Shown here: positions 29,472 through 37,858 of the stretch, in pieces
Position numbering within the stretch: position 1 is the first letter of the stretch
How the letters are laid out: every line of letters starts with the position of its first letter
Assembly (NCBI RefSeq): GCF_900573885.1
Contig: NZ_UPSE01000346.1
Location: 124,001 to 188,000, forward strand
Direction: 5' to 3'
Length of the DNA stretch: 64,000 nt
Source: Pseudomonas viridiflava
Lineage (GTDB): Bacteria; Pseudomonadota; Gammaproteobacteria; Pseudomonadales; Pseudomonadaceae
The notes under the pieces: model-generated
The model's database searches: none
What the model was told of the DNA's origin: nothing
The model's input: the letters and a program-made list of their open reading frames with translations, nothing else
Made by a program: the position numbers and the translations under genes

Positions 29472-31022
29472 TTAGTGCGCAGCGCCACCCGTGGCGCCCG
29501 ACGGCAACGCCTTGGTCAGCAGCACGGCAATCATGCTGATGGCCAGGGCCAGGCCGACAAAATGGAAGGCGTCATTGTAGGCCATGATCATCGCCTGCTG
29601 GTGCGTGATCTCGCTGAGCCTGGCCAGCGCGGCGGTCTCGTTACCCAGGGTTTGCGTCAGGCTGGCCAGGCGCTCGGCCACCTGCGGGTTGCTCGGCACA
29701 ATCGATTCGCGCAGGTAGTCGAAGTAAATCTTGGAGCGTGCGTCGAGCAACGTGGCGAGCAGGGCAATGCCGATGGCGCCGCCCAGGTTACGCAGGATGT
29801 TGAACAGGCTGGACGCGGAGCCGGCGTCCTGGGCGCTGATGTAAACGGTGGCGATCAGCGAGATGGTCACCATGATCAACGGTTGGCCAAACGCGCGCAG
29901 CAGTTGAATGTGGTTGAACTGCGGACCGGCGAAATCCAGGTTCAGCACCCCGGACAGAAAACTGCCCAGCCCGAACAAACCAAAGCCGGCAGCGCACAGC
30001 CATTTCGGCGAAATGAACTTCATCAGTTTCGGCACGAACGGAATCAGAAACAGCTGCGGCATCCCCATCCACATGATCACTTCGCCGATCTGCATGGAGT
30101 TGTAGCCCTGGATCTGCGCCAGATACAGCGGCAGCAAATAGATCGAGCCATACAGCCCCACGCCCATGCCCAGGCTGGAAATACTCGACAGGCCAAAGTT
30201 GCGGTTGCCAAGAATGCGCAGGTTGATCAGCGGATTGGGTTTGGAGAACTGCACGATCACAAAGGTGATCAGGCTGGTCAGGGCAATGCTGCCGAGCGTG
30301 ACGATCAGCGCCGACTCAAGCCAGTCCTTGCGGTGGCCTTCTTCCAGAAACACCTGCAAGCAACCCAGGCCAATGCCGAGGCTGAGAATGCCGGTGTAGT
30401 CGGTACTTTTCAGCAGCTCCCAATGCGGCGGCTTTTTCTCCAGGCCGTACAGCAGGCCGGCGATCATCAGCAGGCCGGGCGGCACGTTGATATAGAAGAT
30501 GTATTCCCAGCCCCAGTTTTCCGTCAGCCAGCCGCCCAGCGTCGGGCCGATGGAGGGCGCGAACGTAGCGGTCATGGCGAACATGGCCATGCCCACGGCG
30601 CGCTTGCTTTCCGGCAGCTTGATCAGCACCAGGGTGAAGGCCAGGGGAATCAGCGCGCCGCCGGTAAAACCCTGCATGGCGCGAAACACGATCATGCTTT
30701 CCAGATTCCAGGCCATGGAGCACAGCAGCGAGGAAATCAGAAAGCCGATGGACACGTACACCGACAAGCGCCGCGCCGACAGCAGCTGCACCAGCCAGGC
30801 GGTGAGCGGAATCATGATGATTTCGGCAACCAGGTACGACGTGGAAATCCACGAGCCTTCTTCCAGCGTGGCCGACAGCGCGCCCTGAATATCCTTGAGC
30901 GAAGAGTTGGTGATCTGAATATCCAGCACGGCCATAAAGGCGCCGAGCATGGCGCTCATTACCGCAATCCAGTCACGCCGCGAGGGTTCGCCGTCCGGAC
31001 GAACCAGGGCATCAGCTGCCAC
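29472..31022 (-). CDS. EmrB-like MFS multidrug exporter (DHA2, 14 TM)
   Basis: A 516-residue major facilitator of the DHA2 family, the inner-membrane pump of a tripartite drug exporter. Visible motifs include LDIQITNSSLKDIQ in TM1, the motif C-like GPTLGGWLTENWGWEYIFYIN, and about 14 hydrophobic segments. The GTG start overlaps the stop of the adaptor gene by 11 bases, with AAGGCGG upstream, so adaptor and pump are translationally coupled. The outer-membrane partner is not in the window. The neighbouring LysR gene is the likely regulator. Confidence 0.92.
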   Translation of the reverse strand: MAADALVRPDGEPSRRDWIAVMSAMLGAFMAVLDIQITNSSLKDIQGALSATLEEGSWISTSYLVAEIIMIPLTAWLVQLLSARRLSVYVSIGFLISSLLCSMAWNLESMIVFRAMQGFTGGALIPLAFTLVLIKLPESKRAVGMAMFAMTATFAPSIGPTLGGWLTENWGWEYIFYINVPPGLLMIAGLLYGLEKKPPHWELLKSTDYTGILSLGIGLGCLQVFLEEGHRKDWLESALIVTLGSIALTSLITFVIVQFSKPNPLINLRILGNRNFGLSSISSLGMGVGLYGSIYLLPLYLAQIQGYNSMQIGEVIMWMGMPQLFLIPFVPKLMKFISPKWLCAAGFGLFGLGSFLSGVLNLDFAGPQFNHIQLLRAFGQPLIMVTISLIATVYISAQDAGSASSLFNILRNLGGAIGIALLATLLDARSKIYFDYLRESIVPSNPQVAERLASLTQTLGNETAALARLSEITHQQAMIMAYNDAFHFVGLALAISMIAVLLTKALPSGATGGAAH

Positions 31023-32058
31023 TGTTGTCCGCCTTGATGGTCACTTTCACGGTGACGGACATGCCCGGACGAATCTTGCCCTTGAGCGGGTTGTCGGCGG
31101 CAAAGGTGAGTTTCACCGGAATGCGCTGCACCACCTTGGTGAAGTTGCCGGTGGCGTTGTCCGGCGGGAGCAGGCTGAACTGCGCGCCCGAGGCGGCGAA
31201 CAGGCTCTGCACGGTGCCTTCGATGGTTTTGCCCGGGTAGGCGTCGAACTCCAGCTCGGCTTTCTGGCCGGGCTGCATCTCGCCGATCTGGGTTTCCTTG
31301 AAGTTGGCCTGCACCCAGATGTCTTCATCCGGAACCAGCGACATCAGGTAGGCGCCGGCCTGAATGTACTGACCATTACGCGCGGCGCGCTGGCCGATCA
31401 TGCCGCTGATGGGTGCATGAATTTCGGTGCGGCTGAGGTTGAGCCTGGCCTGTTCGAGATCGGTCTTGGCGTTGCTGATTTGCGCTTGCAGGCGTTTGAT
31501 GTCGGCGTTCAGCGAGTTCACCTGCTGGCGCTGGGCCTGAAGATCGGCCTGGGCTTTGCTCACATGCGAGCGGGCGACGCGGCTGTCGGCGGCCAGGGTG
31601 GTAACGCGTTCTTCCGACACATAGCCGGGCTTGCGCAGGGTTTGCGCGCGGGAAAGATCCATCTGCACGCGGCCAAGGGTAGCTTCGGAGGACACCACGT
31701 CGGCTTCGCTGGCGGCAATCATGCTGCTTTGCTGGGTCAGTTTGCTTTGCGCCTGCACCAGTTCAGCTTCGCGGGTAGCCAGTGCCGCTTCGGCGCGGCT
31801 AACGGCGATGCGGAAATCTTCCGGATCGAGCTTCGCCAATAGCTGGCCTTTTTCCACGTGCTGGTTGTCATGCACCAGAACGTCTTCGATGCGCGCGCTG
31901 AGCTGGCTGGATACGCGGGTGATTTCGCCCTGAACGTAGGCGTTATCGGTGGTTTCGATAAAACGACCGACCAGAAACCAGTGGGCGAAAAAACCACCGG
32001 CAACAATCAGGACAATGGCGAGGAAGATAAACAGGCGGCGTTGCAATTGGGCAGGCAT
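31012..32058 (-). CDS. EmrA/HlyD-type membrane fusion protein
   Basis: A 348-residue periplasmic adaptor for the EmrB-like pump. One N-terminal membrane anchor (LFIFLAIVLIVAGGFFAHWF), the biotinyl-lipoyl half-motifs around TTDNAYVQGEITRVSSQLSA and EIHAPISGMIGQRAARNGQ, and a long helical hairpin (about residues 85-185) between them. The start MPAQLQRR is preferred over a reading that begins 25 codons earlier without a ribosome site. It is first in a two-gene operon and divergent from a LysR regulator. Confidence 0.92.
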   Translation of the reverse strand: MPAQLQRRLFIFLAIVLIVAGGFFAHWFLVGRFIETTDNAYVQGEITRVSSQLSARIEDVLVHDNQHVEKGQLLAKLDPEDFRIAVSRAEAALATREAELVQAQSKLTQQSSMIAASEADVVSSEATLGRVQMDLSRAQTLRKPGYVSEERVTTLAADSRVARSHVSKAQADLQAQRQQVNSLNADIKRLQAQISNAKTDLEQARLNLSRTEIHAPISGMIGQRAARNGQYIQAGAYLMSLVPDEDIWVQANFKETQIGEMQPGQKAELEFDAYPGKTIEGTVQSLFAASGAQFSLLPPDNATGNFTKVVQRIPVKLTFAADNPLKGKIRPGMSVTVKVTIKADNSGS

Positions 32059-32156
32059 GCGAGTGCTCGTAGGGCAATTCCCCGAAGGGCGGGCAAAAGT
32101 GTAAGCGAATCTAACAGTGTTCCACGCAAGCAAGTAGCCGATACAATTCAGAAACT

Positions 32157-32176
32157 TTGTTGCTTATGGGGAACAA
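32157..32176. promoter_or_regulatory. Candidate LysR operator in the emrA-LysR gap
   Basis: TTGTT and AACAA form a perfect inverted repeat with ten bases between them, ending three bases before the LysR ATG. This is the form expected for a LysR-type regulator that represses its own gene and controls the divergent exporter. The regulator-site link is an inference. Confidence 0.45.
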
Positions 32177-32178
32177 TA

Positions 32179-33105
32179 ATGGGGCTGGATGATGCGCTGA
32201 TCTTCACCCGCGTCGTGGAATGCCACAGTTTCACCCAAGCCGCCCACGCGTTGGCGATGCAGAAGTCAACGGTGAGCCGGCGCATTGCCTTGCTGGAAGA
32301 GCGCCTGGGTGTGCGTTTGCTTAACCGCACCACACGCAAACTTCGCCTTACCGAAGTGGGCCAGGCTTATTACGAGCGCTGCCGGCAAATCATGCTGGAC
32401 TTCGCCGAGGCCGAGCAGGCCGTTATGCAGTTGCAGCAGGAGCCGGCCGGTTTGCTGCGTATCACCGCGCCTATCGAGTTCGGCCAGTTGTTTCTCGGCC
32501 GGGTGCTGGGCGCGTTTATGTTGCAGTACCCGCAGATTACCGCTGAAGTGGAAATCACCTCGCGGCATGTGGACCCGCTGGAGGAGGGCGTCGACATCGC
32601 CATCCTGATTGGTCAGCCGCAAGACTCGACCCTGATCGCGCGCAAACTGTTTTCCAGCGGCCGCCGCCTGTGCGCCAGCCCCGTCTATTTAAAGGCGCAC
32701 GGCACGCCGCGGGTGGTTGAAGACCTGGCCCGGCACCGCGCCATTTTGCTGCCGCAGGATTCCATCCGTTACTGGCCGCTACTGGGCGAGAACATTCCCT
32801 GCCAGCGCGTGTTGTCGTGCAACAACCTGACCTTCGCCCGCGAGGCGGCGCTTTCCGGCGCGGGCATTGCGGCGCTGCCGTTTATGCTCAGTGAGGACCA
32901 GGTTGTGCGCGGGCAGTTGGTGGAACTGCTGCCTGAAGTGCGCTTGCCGGTGGGCGAGGTGTATGCCGTGTACCCGTCGCGGCGCTTCCAGGCCATGAAG
33001 GTCAAAGCCTTTCTCGACTTCCTGATGCGCAGCTTGCGCCTGGAGGAAGGTGGTTTGCTGGAGCCTTCCGTGGTGCGGCTGGTAACATTGCCGCCCACTC
33101 TTTGA
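32179..33105 (+). CDS. LysR family regulator divergent from emrAB-like genes
   Basis: A 308-residue LysR regulator. The winged helix-turn-helix covers about residues 4-62 (SFTQAAHALAMQKSTVSRRIALLEE as the core), followed by a periplasmic-binding-like effector domain starting near LLRITAPIEFGQ. The start at 32179 has GGGGAA upstream and gives the normal N-terminus; a longer reading from 31858 runs antisense through emrA and is not credible. Its position suggests control of the exporter in response to an unknown effector. It is followed by gltX after 69 bases. Confidence 0.92.
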   Translation: MGLDDALIFTRVVECHSFTQAAHALAMQKSTVSRRIALLEERLGVRLLNRTTRKLRLTEVGQAYYERCRQIMLDFAEAEQAVMQLQQEPAGLLRITAPIEFGQLFLGRVLGAFMLQYPQITAEVEITSRHVDPLEEGVDIAILIGQPQDSTLIARKLFSSGRRLCASPVYLKAHGTPRVVEDLARHRAILLPQDSIRYWPLLGENIPCQRVLSCNNLTFAREAALSGAGIAALPFMLSEDQVVRGQLVELLPEVRLPVGEVYAVYPSRRFQAMKVKAFLDFLMRSLRLEEGGLLEPSVVRLVTLPPTL

Positions 33106-33174
33106 ATACCGAGCGCCGACGCCTTCGAGCGGCGGCCCGATGCCCTTAATTGATCTGCTGATTCGAGACTGTTC

Positions 33175-34656
33175 ATGACTAAAGTACGCACCCGTATCGC
33201 GCCATCCCCGACTGGCGACCCTCACGTTGGCACCGCTTATATCGCGCTGTTCAACCTGTGCTTCGCCCGTCAGCACGGTGGTGAGTTCATTCTGCGTATT
33301 GAAGACACCGATCAGCTGCGCTCCACCCGCGAGTCGGAACAGCAGATTTACGACGCCTTGCGCTGGCTGGGCATCGAGTGGAGCGAAGGGCCGGACGTCG
33401 GCGGCCCACATGGCCCGTATCGCCAGAGCGAGCGCGGCCCGATCTACCAGAAATACAACGCCGAGCTGGTGGAAAAAGGCCACGCTTTCCACTGCTTCTG
33501 CACCGCCGAGCGCCTGGACAAACTGCGCGCCGAGCAGACCGAGAAGAAAGAAACCCCGCGCTACGACGGCCTGTGCATGAACCTGCCGGCCGCCGAAGTG
33601 GCGCAGCGCATTGCCGCCGGCGAGCCGCACGTTACGCGCATGAAAATGCCCACCGAAGGCGTGTGCGTGGTGCCGGACATGCTACGCGGCGAAGTCGAAA
33701 TTCCGTGGGACCGCATGGACATGCAGGTGCTGATGAAAACCGACGGCCTGCCGACCTACTTCCTCGCCAACGTGGTCGACGACCACCTGATGGGCATTAC
33801 TCACGTGCTGCGTGGCGAAGAATGGCTGCCCTCGGCGCCCAAGCTGATCAAACTGTACGAGTACTTCGGCTGGGAACAACCGCAGCTGTGCTACATGCCG
33901 CTGCTGCGCAATCCGGACAAAAGCAAGCTGTCGAAACGCAAGAACCCCACCTCGATCACCTTCTACGAGCGCATGGGTTACCTGCCGCAAGCGATGCTCA
34001 ACTACCTGGGTCGCATGGGCTGGTCGATGCCGGATGAGCGCGAAAAATTCACCCTGGACGAGATGGTCGAGCACTTCGATATTCAGCGCGTGTCCCTGGG
34101 CGGGCCGATTTTCGATCTGGAAAAACTCTCCTGGCTCAACGGCCAGTGGATTCGCGAGCTGAGCGTCGAAGACTTCGCCGCTCAATTGCAGAAGTGGGCG
34201 CTCAACCCCGAGTACCTGATGCAGATCGCCCCGCACGTGCAGGGTCGGGTGGAAACCCTGAGTCAGGTTGCGCCGCTGGCCAATTTCTTCTTCGCCGGCG
34301 CCTTGCCGCTGGACGCCGCGCAGTTCGAGCACAAAAAGCTGTCGCCGGAGCAGGTTCGTCAGGTGATGCAGTTGATTCTGTGGAAGCTTGAATCGCTGCG
34401 TCAGTGGGAAAAAGACAAGATCACCGGCTGCATTCAGGCGGTGGTCGAGCACCTGGAACTGAAACTTCGCGACGCCATGCCGCTGATGTTTGTCGCCATT
34501 ACCGGCCAGGCGAGCTCGGTGTCGGTGCTCGATGCCATGGAAATTCTTGGCCCGGACCTCACGCGCTTCCGCTTGCGCCAAGCCATCGAACTGCTCGGCG
34601 GCGTGTCGAAAAAGGAAACAAAAGAGTGGGAAAAGCTGCTCGCGAGCATCGCTTAA
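33175..34656 (+). CDS. gltX: Glutamyl-tRNA synthetase
   Basis: Class I aminoacyl-tRNA synthetase charging tRNA-Glu. The ATP-binding HIGH-like [12 protein letters not shown] is at residues 11-22, and the KMSKS counterpart KLSKRK near residue 247. The 493-residue length is that of the discriminating bacterial enzyme; the zinc-site region [15 protein letters not shown] is present. Two tRNA-Glu genes lie immediately downstream, the same gltX-tRNA linkage as in P. aeruginosa. The SD is weak. Confidence 0.97.
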   Translation: MTKVRTRIAPSPTGDPHVGTAYIALFNLCFARQHGGEFILRIEDTDQLRSTRESEQQIYDALRWLGIEWSEGPDVGGPHGPYRQSERGPIYQKYNAELVEKGHAFHCFCTAERLDKLRAEQTEKKETPRYDGLCMNLPAAEVAQRIAAGEPHVTRMKMPTEGVCVVPDMLRGEVEIPWDRMDMQVLMKTDGLPTYFLANVVDDHLMGITHVLRGEEWLPSAPKLIKLYEYFGWEQPQLCYMPLLRNPDKSKLSKRKNPTSITFYERMGYLPQAMLNYLGRMGWSMPDEREKFTLDEMVEHFDIQRVSLGGPIFDLEKLSWLNGQWIRELSVEDFAAQLQKWALNPEYLMQIAPHVQGRVETLSQVAPLANFFFAGALPLDAAQFEHKKLSPEQVRQVMQLILWKLESLRQWEKDKITGCIQAVVEHLELKLRDAMPLMFVAITGQASSVSVLDAMEILGPDLTRFRLRQAIELLGGVSKKETKEWEKLLASIA

Positions 34657-34755
34657 GCCGCTTTGTTGAACGCCGTTAAGCGCTGAAACTGCTGGAAGGG
34701 CAGGGTAAGTAGTTGTTCTTCCAGCATAAAAAATAAGTATGTAGGAAAAATAGTG

Positions 34756-34784
34756 TTGACAGCCCCAGGGCTCACGCTTAACAT
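34756..34784 (+). promoter_or_regulatory. Sigma-70 promoter of the tRNA cluster
   Basis: A consensus -35 TTGACA (34756-34761), exactly 17 bases of spacer, and TAACAT (34779-34784). The next bases, GCGCCCCG, form a GC-rich discriminator typical of stringently controlled stable-RNA promoters. Confidence 0.85.
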
Positions 34785-34802
34785 GCGCCCCGTCCTCGAG
34801 AT

Positions 34803-34878
<76 letters not shown>

Positions 34879-34945
34879 ATCTCTAAGCCGAAAGGCTTGC
34901 CACAACCGGTTCATTGAACGGGTTGAGTTGTTAGAAGGGTTTTGC

Positions 34946-35021
34946 GTCCCCTTCGTCTAGTGGCCTAGGACACCGCCCTTTCACGGCGGTAACAGGGGTT
35001 CGAGTCCCCTAGGGGACGCCA
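34946..35021 (+). tRNA. tRNA-Glu (anticodon TTC), copy 1
   Basis: A 76-base gene with encoded CCA. The acceptor arms GTCCCCT and AGGGGAC pair fully, and the anticodon loop CTTTCAC exposes TTC. Confidence 0.97.
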
Positions 35022-35073
35022 CGATTGAAAAAGCAGCACCGCAAGGCGCTGTGAGCCGAGAGGCGATAAATCT

Positions 35074-35149
<76 letters not shown>

Positions 35150-35181
35150 ATTTCGCAGTAAACATTGTTAGAACTGCCACG

Positions 35182-35208
35182 GGCCAGCTTATTGCTGGCC
35201 TTGTTTTT
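35182..35208 (+). terminator. Terminator-like hairpin between tRNA-Ala copy 2 and tRNA-Glu copy 2
   Basis: The arms GGCCAGC and GCTGGCC with loop TTATT are followed by TTGTTTTT. It would reduce readthrough into the last tRNA-Glu, or serve as a processing site. Confidence 0.6.
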
Positions 35209-35217
35209 GAAGGTTTT

Positions 35218-35293
35218 GTCCCCTTCGTCTAGTGGCCTAGGACACCGCCCTTTCACGGCGGTAACAGGGGTTCGAGTCCCCTAGGGGACGCCA
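35218..35293 (+). tRNA. tRNA-Glu (anticodon TTC), copy 2
   Basis: Same 76-base sequence as copy 1. The Ala-Glu unit is repeated with a period of 271-272 bases. Confidence 0.97.
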
Positions 35294-35317
35294 ATTTATC
35301 CGCTCTGCGGACTTTTG

Positions 35318-35352
35318 AAGGGTCATTCCATTGGAATGGCCCTTTTGTTTTT
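35318..35352 (+). terminator. Terminator of the tRNA cluster
   Basis: The 13-base arms AAGGGTCATTCCA and TGGAATGGCCCTT (one G-T pair) are followed by TTGTTTTT. Confidence 0.88.
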
Positions 35353-35377
35353 CTGGGGTACTAAGCGATCGGCTGCG

Positions 35378-35460
35378 CGTCGGCGGGGCTGCGTTAAAAA
35401 TGGTTTTTAAATGCTCATGGGCTACAGCCCACTGCGCTTTAAAAACCATTTTTGCCTTGC
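35378..35460. repeat. Single hairpin element related to the 3684-4130 array
   Basis: The order is CGTCGGC, three bases, GCTGCGTT, a 16-base left arm (35396-35411), TGCTCA, inner stem TGGGCT/AGCCCA, CTGCGC, a 16-base right arm (35438-35453) and GCCTTGC. The arms pair perfectly. The conserved blocks and their spacing match the elements after sucD, but the arm sequence is entirely different. It occupies the gap between the tRNA cluster terminator and the thioesterase gene. Confidence 0.9.
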
Positions 35461-35590
35461 TCCGCTCTAGCTCGCTCGCTCTCGATTGTCTTGAGGCTAA
35501 GAGTGTTTCGCTGTCTATTCACGGATCTGATCTCGTACCCCGCATCCGCCCACGTTGCTAAACTGCCGCCTCGCCGCCATGGAGAGACGT

Positions 35591-36025
35591 ATGAACTGGG
35601 ATTTGCCGACGCCGTTTGTAATTGACCTGCAGGTGCTCGCCGATGACATCGATGGTCTTGGCCATGCCAACAACGCCGTGTACGTGAGTTGGCTCGAGCG
35701 TTGCGCGTGGCGTCATTCGCAGAGTCTGGGGCTGGATCTGAGCGAGTATCGCCGCCTGGATCGCGCCATGGCGGTGGTGCGCCATGAGGTGGATTACCTG
35801 GCCAGCGCTTACGAGGGTGATGAGTTGCAGGTGGCGACCTGGATTATCGAGTCGGATCAGAAGTTGCGCATGAGCCGCCATTTCCAACTGATTCGTCCGG
35901 CCGATGGCGTCACGCTGCTGCGGGCCAAAACCACCTTCGTGTGCATCGAACTCAGCACTGGCAAGCCCAAGCGCATGCCACCGGAATTTCTCGAAGGCTA
36001 CGGTCCGGCGGTTCTTCAGCGTTAA
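35591..36025 (+). CDS. Acyl-CoA thioesterase (hotdog fold, 4HBT type)
   Basis: A 144-residue hotdog-fold thioesterase. The segment DDIDGLGHANNAVYVSWLERC near residues 17-37 contains the GHxNNxxYxxW pattern with the active-site Asp/His-Asn region of 4-hydroxybenzoyl-CoA-thioesterase-like enzymes. It is cytosolic and probably hydrolyses an acyl-CoA, substrate unknown. The start at 35591 has GGAGAG five bases upstream; an in-frame ATG four codons earlier overlaps that SD. It stands alone, followed by REP sequences. Confidence 0.88.
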   Translation: MNWDLPTPFVIDLQVLADDIDGLGHANNAVYVSWLERCAWRHSQSLGLDLSEYRRLDRAMAVVRHEVDYLASAYEGDELQVATWIIESDQKLRMSRHFQLIRPADGVTLLRAKTTFVCIELSTGKPKRMPPEFLEGYGPAVLQR

Positions 36026-36035
36026 GGCTTGAATC

Positions 36036-36063
36036 CATCGCGGCTAAAGCCGCTCCTACAGGG
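36036..36063. repeat. REP unit
   Basis: CATCGCGGCTAAAGCCGC followed by TCCTACAGG, the same REP type as at 13224. It is just after the thioesterase stop. Confidence 0.9.
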
Positions 36064-36108
36064 TCCCGCTTTTGGCGGGGGAATGACGAAGATCTTCCAA
36101 ACCCCACC

Positions 36109-36138
36109 GTCGTCCCCGCGCAGGCGGGGATCCAGAAT
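36109..36138. repeat. Extragenic palindrome, CCCCGCnnnnGCGGGG type
   Basis: Arms GTCCCCGC and GCGGGGAT around GCAG, then CCAGAAT. It sits between two inverted REP units. Confidence 0.88.
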
Positions 36139-36173
36139 TTCACAGGGAAATGCCGTCGCCGAACGCTCGTCTT

Positions 36174-36199
36174 CCTGTAGGAGCGGCTTTAGCCGCGAT
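36174..36199. repeat. REP unit, inverted relative to 36036
   Basis: CCTGTAGGAGCGG then CTTTAGCCGCGAT. Together with the unit at 36036 it brackets the gap between the convergent thioesterase and exported-protein genes. Confidence 0.9.
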
Positions 36200-36229
36200 A
36201 GGGCAGACCTGCAAACGGCTAACCCCGCA

Positions 36230-36643
36230 TCAAGGCGCCTGGGTATCAGCCGGCGACAAAAACGCCCCGGTGTCATCCACCACAATCTTGAATTCCCGCG
36301 TTTCCCCAGGCGTGAACACGGCGGACTGGGCATTGGCCGGCATATCGCTCACGCAATAGCCCGAGCCGCCGCGCGACACGCTGATCGACACTTCGCCTGG
36401 CGGCACATCAACGGCAATCGACTGCTTCGGCGCGAGCTGCGCCACCAATTGGTTTTGCACGTACAAGTCCACGGCGCAGGCGTTCGGCGCGTTGTTGTCG
36501 CGGCTGACCACCAGCCGCGCCATGGCTTCGCTATCGGGTGCGGCGGTGAGCGGTACATCCGGCGGCGGCACCAGTGATTCGGCGTTGGCGCCCGTCATGC
36601 AAGTAAGGCAAGCGAGGGCGAGCAACAGGCGGGAAATGGGCAT
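36230..36643 (-). CDS. Small exported protein of unknown function
   Basis: A 137-residue protein with a clear signal peptide (ISRLLLALACLTCMTGANA). The mature part has a PEGA-like stretch, KQSIAVDVPPGEVSISVSRGG, and one Cys pair (NACAVDL and GYCVSD) that may form a disulfide. No family is recognised. The start MPISRLL is chosen because AGGA lies eight bases upstream; two earlier Met codons are less well placed. It is divergent from dusC. Confidence 0.72.
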   Translation of the reverse strand: MPISRLLLALACLTCMTGANAESLVPPPDVPLTAAPDSEAMARLVVSRDNNAPNACAVDLYVQNQLVAQLAPKQSIAVDVPPGEVSISVSRGGSGYCVSDMPANAQSAVFTPGETREFKIVVDDTGAFLSPADTQAP

Positions 36644-36779
36644 GGACGACATCCTTTCATCGGGTTCTATGCGTTGTGACCGCATGCTGGCCAATTGAAT
36701 TCAGTTTCAATCATCGCCTTGCCCCGTGCCTGTCCCTACACTAGGCGGCTTTTTCGCCTGCTCTGAAGAGATTGTCGTT

Positions 36780-37790
36780 ATGCAAATCGCCCTGGCGCCT
36801 ATGGAAGGCTTGGTCGACGAAATCCTCCGTGACGTGCTGACCCAGGTGGGCGGCATCGATTGGTGCGTGACCGAATTTATCCGCGTCAGCGACCGCCTGT
36901 TGCCGGCTTCGCATATGCACAAAATGGCCCCCGAGCTCCGTGGCGGTGCACGCACCCGGGCCGGCGTACCGCTGCGTGTGCAACTGCTAGGGTCCGACCC
37001 GGTGTGCCTGGGCGACAACGCCGCATTGGCTTGCGAGTTGGGCGCGCCGGTGCTGGATTTGAACTTCGGCTGCCCGGCCAAAACCGTGAACAAATCCCGT
37101 GGCGGCGCCATTTTGCTGAAGGAGCCGGAGCTGCTCCACGCCATCGTCAGCGAAGTGCGCCGCAGCGTGCCGGCGGCCATTCCGGTGACGGCGAAAATGC
37201 GCCTGGGCTTTGAAGTGCCAGACGGTGCGCTCGACTGTGCCCGCGCCCTGGCGGACGGCGGCGCAGCGCAGATTGTCGTGCACGCCCGCACCAAGCGCGA
37301 CGGCTACAAGCCGCCAGCGCATTGGGAGTGGATTGCGCGCATTCAGGAGGTGGTCAAGGTGCCGGTGTACGCCAACGGCGAAATCTGGTGCGTTGACGAT
37401 TGGCGGCGTTGCCGCGAAATCAGTGGCGTCGACGACATCATGCTGGGTCGCGGCCTGGTGGCGTTGCCTGACCTCGCTCGGCAAATTGCGGCGGCGCGAG
37501 CGGGGCGGGAAATTGTGCCGATGACCTGGGCTGAGCTGATGCCCCTGCTGCAATCGTTCTGGCTGCAAGCCCGGGGCAAACTGTCGCCGCGTTACGCGCC
37601 GGGTCGACTGAAACAATGGCTTGGTCAGCTCACGCGCAACTACCCGCAGGCCATGGAATTGTTCAGCCAGATTCGCCGGGAAAGCGATTGCATGCGGATT
37701 GATGAATTGCTGCACGTCAGTTTCGTAGGATCGGCGTTTAACTGCCGTTCGTCGGTCTCCCTTGAAAACAATCAGCCTGTCCTTATCTAG
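36780..37790 (+). CDS. dusC: tRNA-dihydrouridine(16) synthase
   Basis: A flavin enzyme that reduces U16 in tRNA. The 336-residue protein starts [17 protein letters not shown], the FMN-binding barrel strand of DusC. The catalytic Cys is in [15 protein letters not shown] near residue 98, and [15 protein letters not shown] and [12 protein letters not shown] are phosphate and flavin sites. It belongs to DusC rather than DusA/B by the [11 protein letters not shown] segment and length. Its last 30 bases contain the heat-shock promoter of ibpA. Confidence 0.93.
   Translation: MQIALAPMEGLVDEILRDVLTQVGGIDWCVTEFIRVSDRLLPASHMHKMAPELRGGARTRAGVPLRVQLLGSDPVCLGDNAALACELGAPVLDLNFGCPAKTVNKSRGGAILLKEPELLHAIVSEVRRSVPAAIPVTAKMRLGFEVPDGALDCARALADGGAAQIVVHARTKRDGYKPPAHWEWIARIQEVVKVPVYANGEIWCVDDWRRCREISGVDDIMLGRGLVALPDLARQIAAARAGREIVPMTWAELMPLLQSFWLQARGKLSPRYAPGRLKQWLGQLTRNYPQAMELFSQIRRESDCMRIDELLHVSFVGSAFNCRSSVSLENNQPVLI
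37761..37788 (+). promoter_or_regulatory. Sigma-32-type heat-shock promoter of ibpA
   Basis: CTTGAAA (37761-37767), 13 bases, then CCTTATCT (37781-37788), close to the sigma-32 consensus CTTGAAA-N13-CCCCATNT. The -10 part overlaps the dusC stop codon. Confidence 0.72.
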
Positions 37791-37799
37791 CGGTTACGG

Positions 37800-37858
37800 G
37801 ATGCCGAAGTCGGGTCCCGGACTTAACCACTTGCTGAATTTTTCAGGAGAGAAACACC
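37800..37858 (+). promoter_or_regulatory. ROSE-type RNA thermometer in the ibpA 5' leader
   Basis: TTGCTGAA (37831-37838) can pair with TTCAGGAG (37842-37849), masking the ribosome site. The pairing leaves the single G opposite G that is the signature of ROSE elements (conserved UUGCU motif). A second hairpin, AAGTC...GACTT (about 37807-37823), precedes it. Confidence 0.85.

Noticed and set aside
29454..31037. 527-codon frame antisense to the EmrB-like gene, rich in Gln, His and Arg
   Set aside because: Composition is that of a complement-strand shadow of a membrane protein. No start signal or domain.
31858..32178. N-terminal extension of the LysR gene at 32179
   Set aside because: It runs antisense through emrA and the promoter region; the LysR N-terminus and ribosome site fit 32179.
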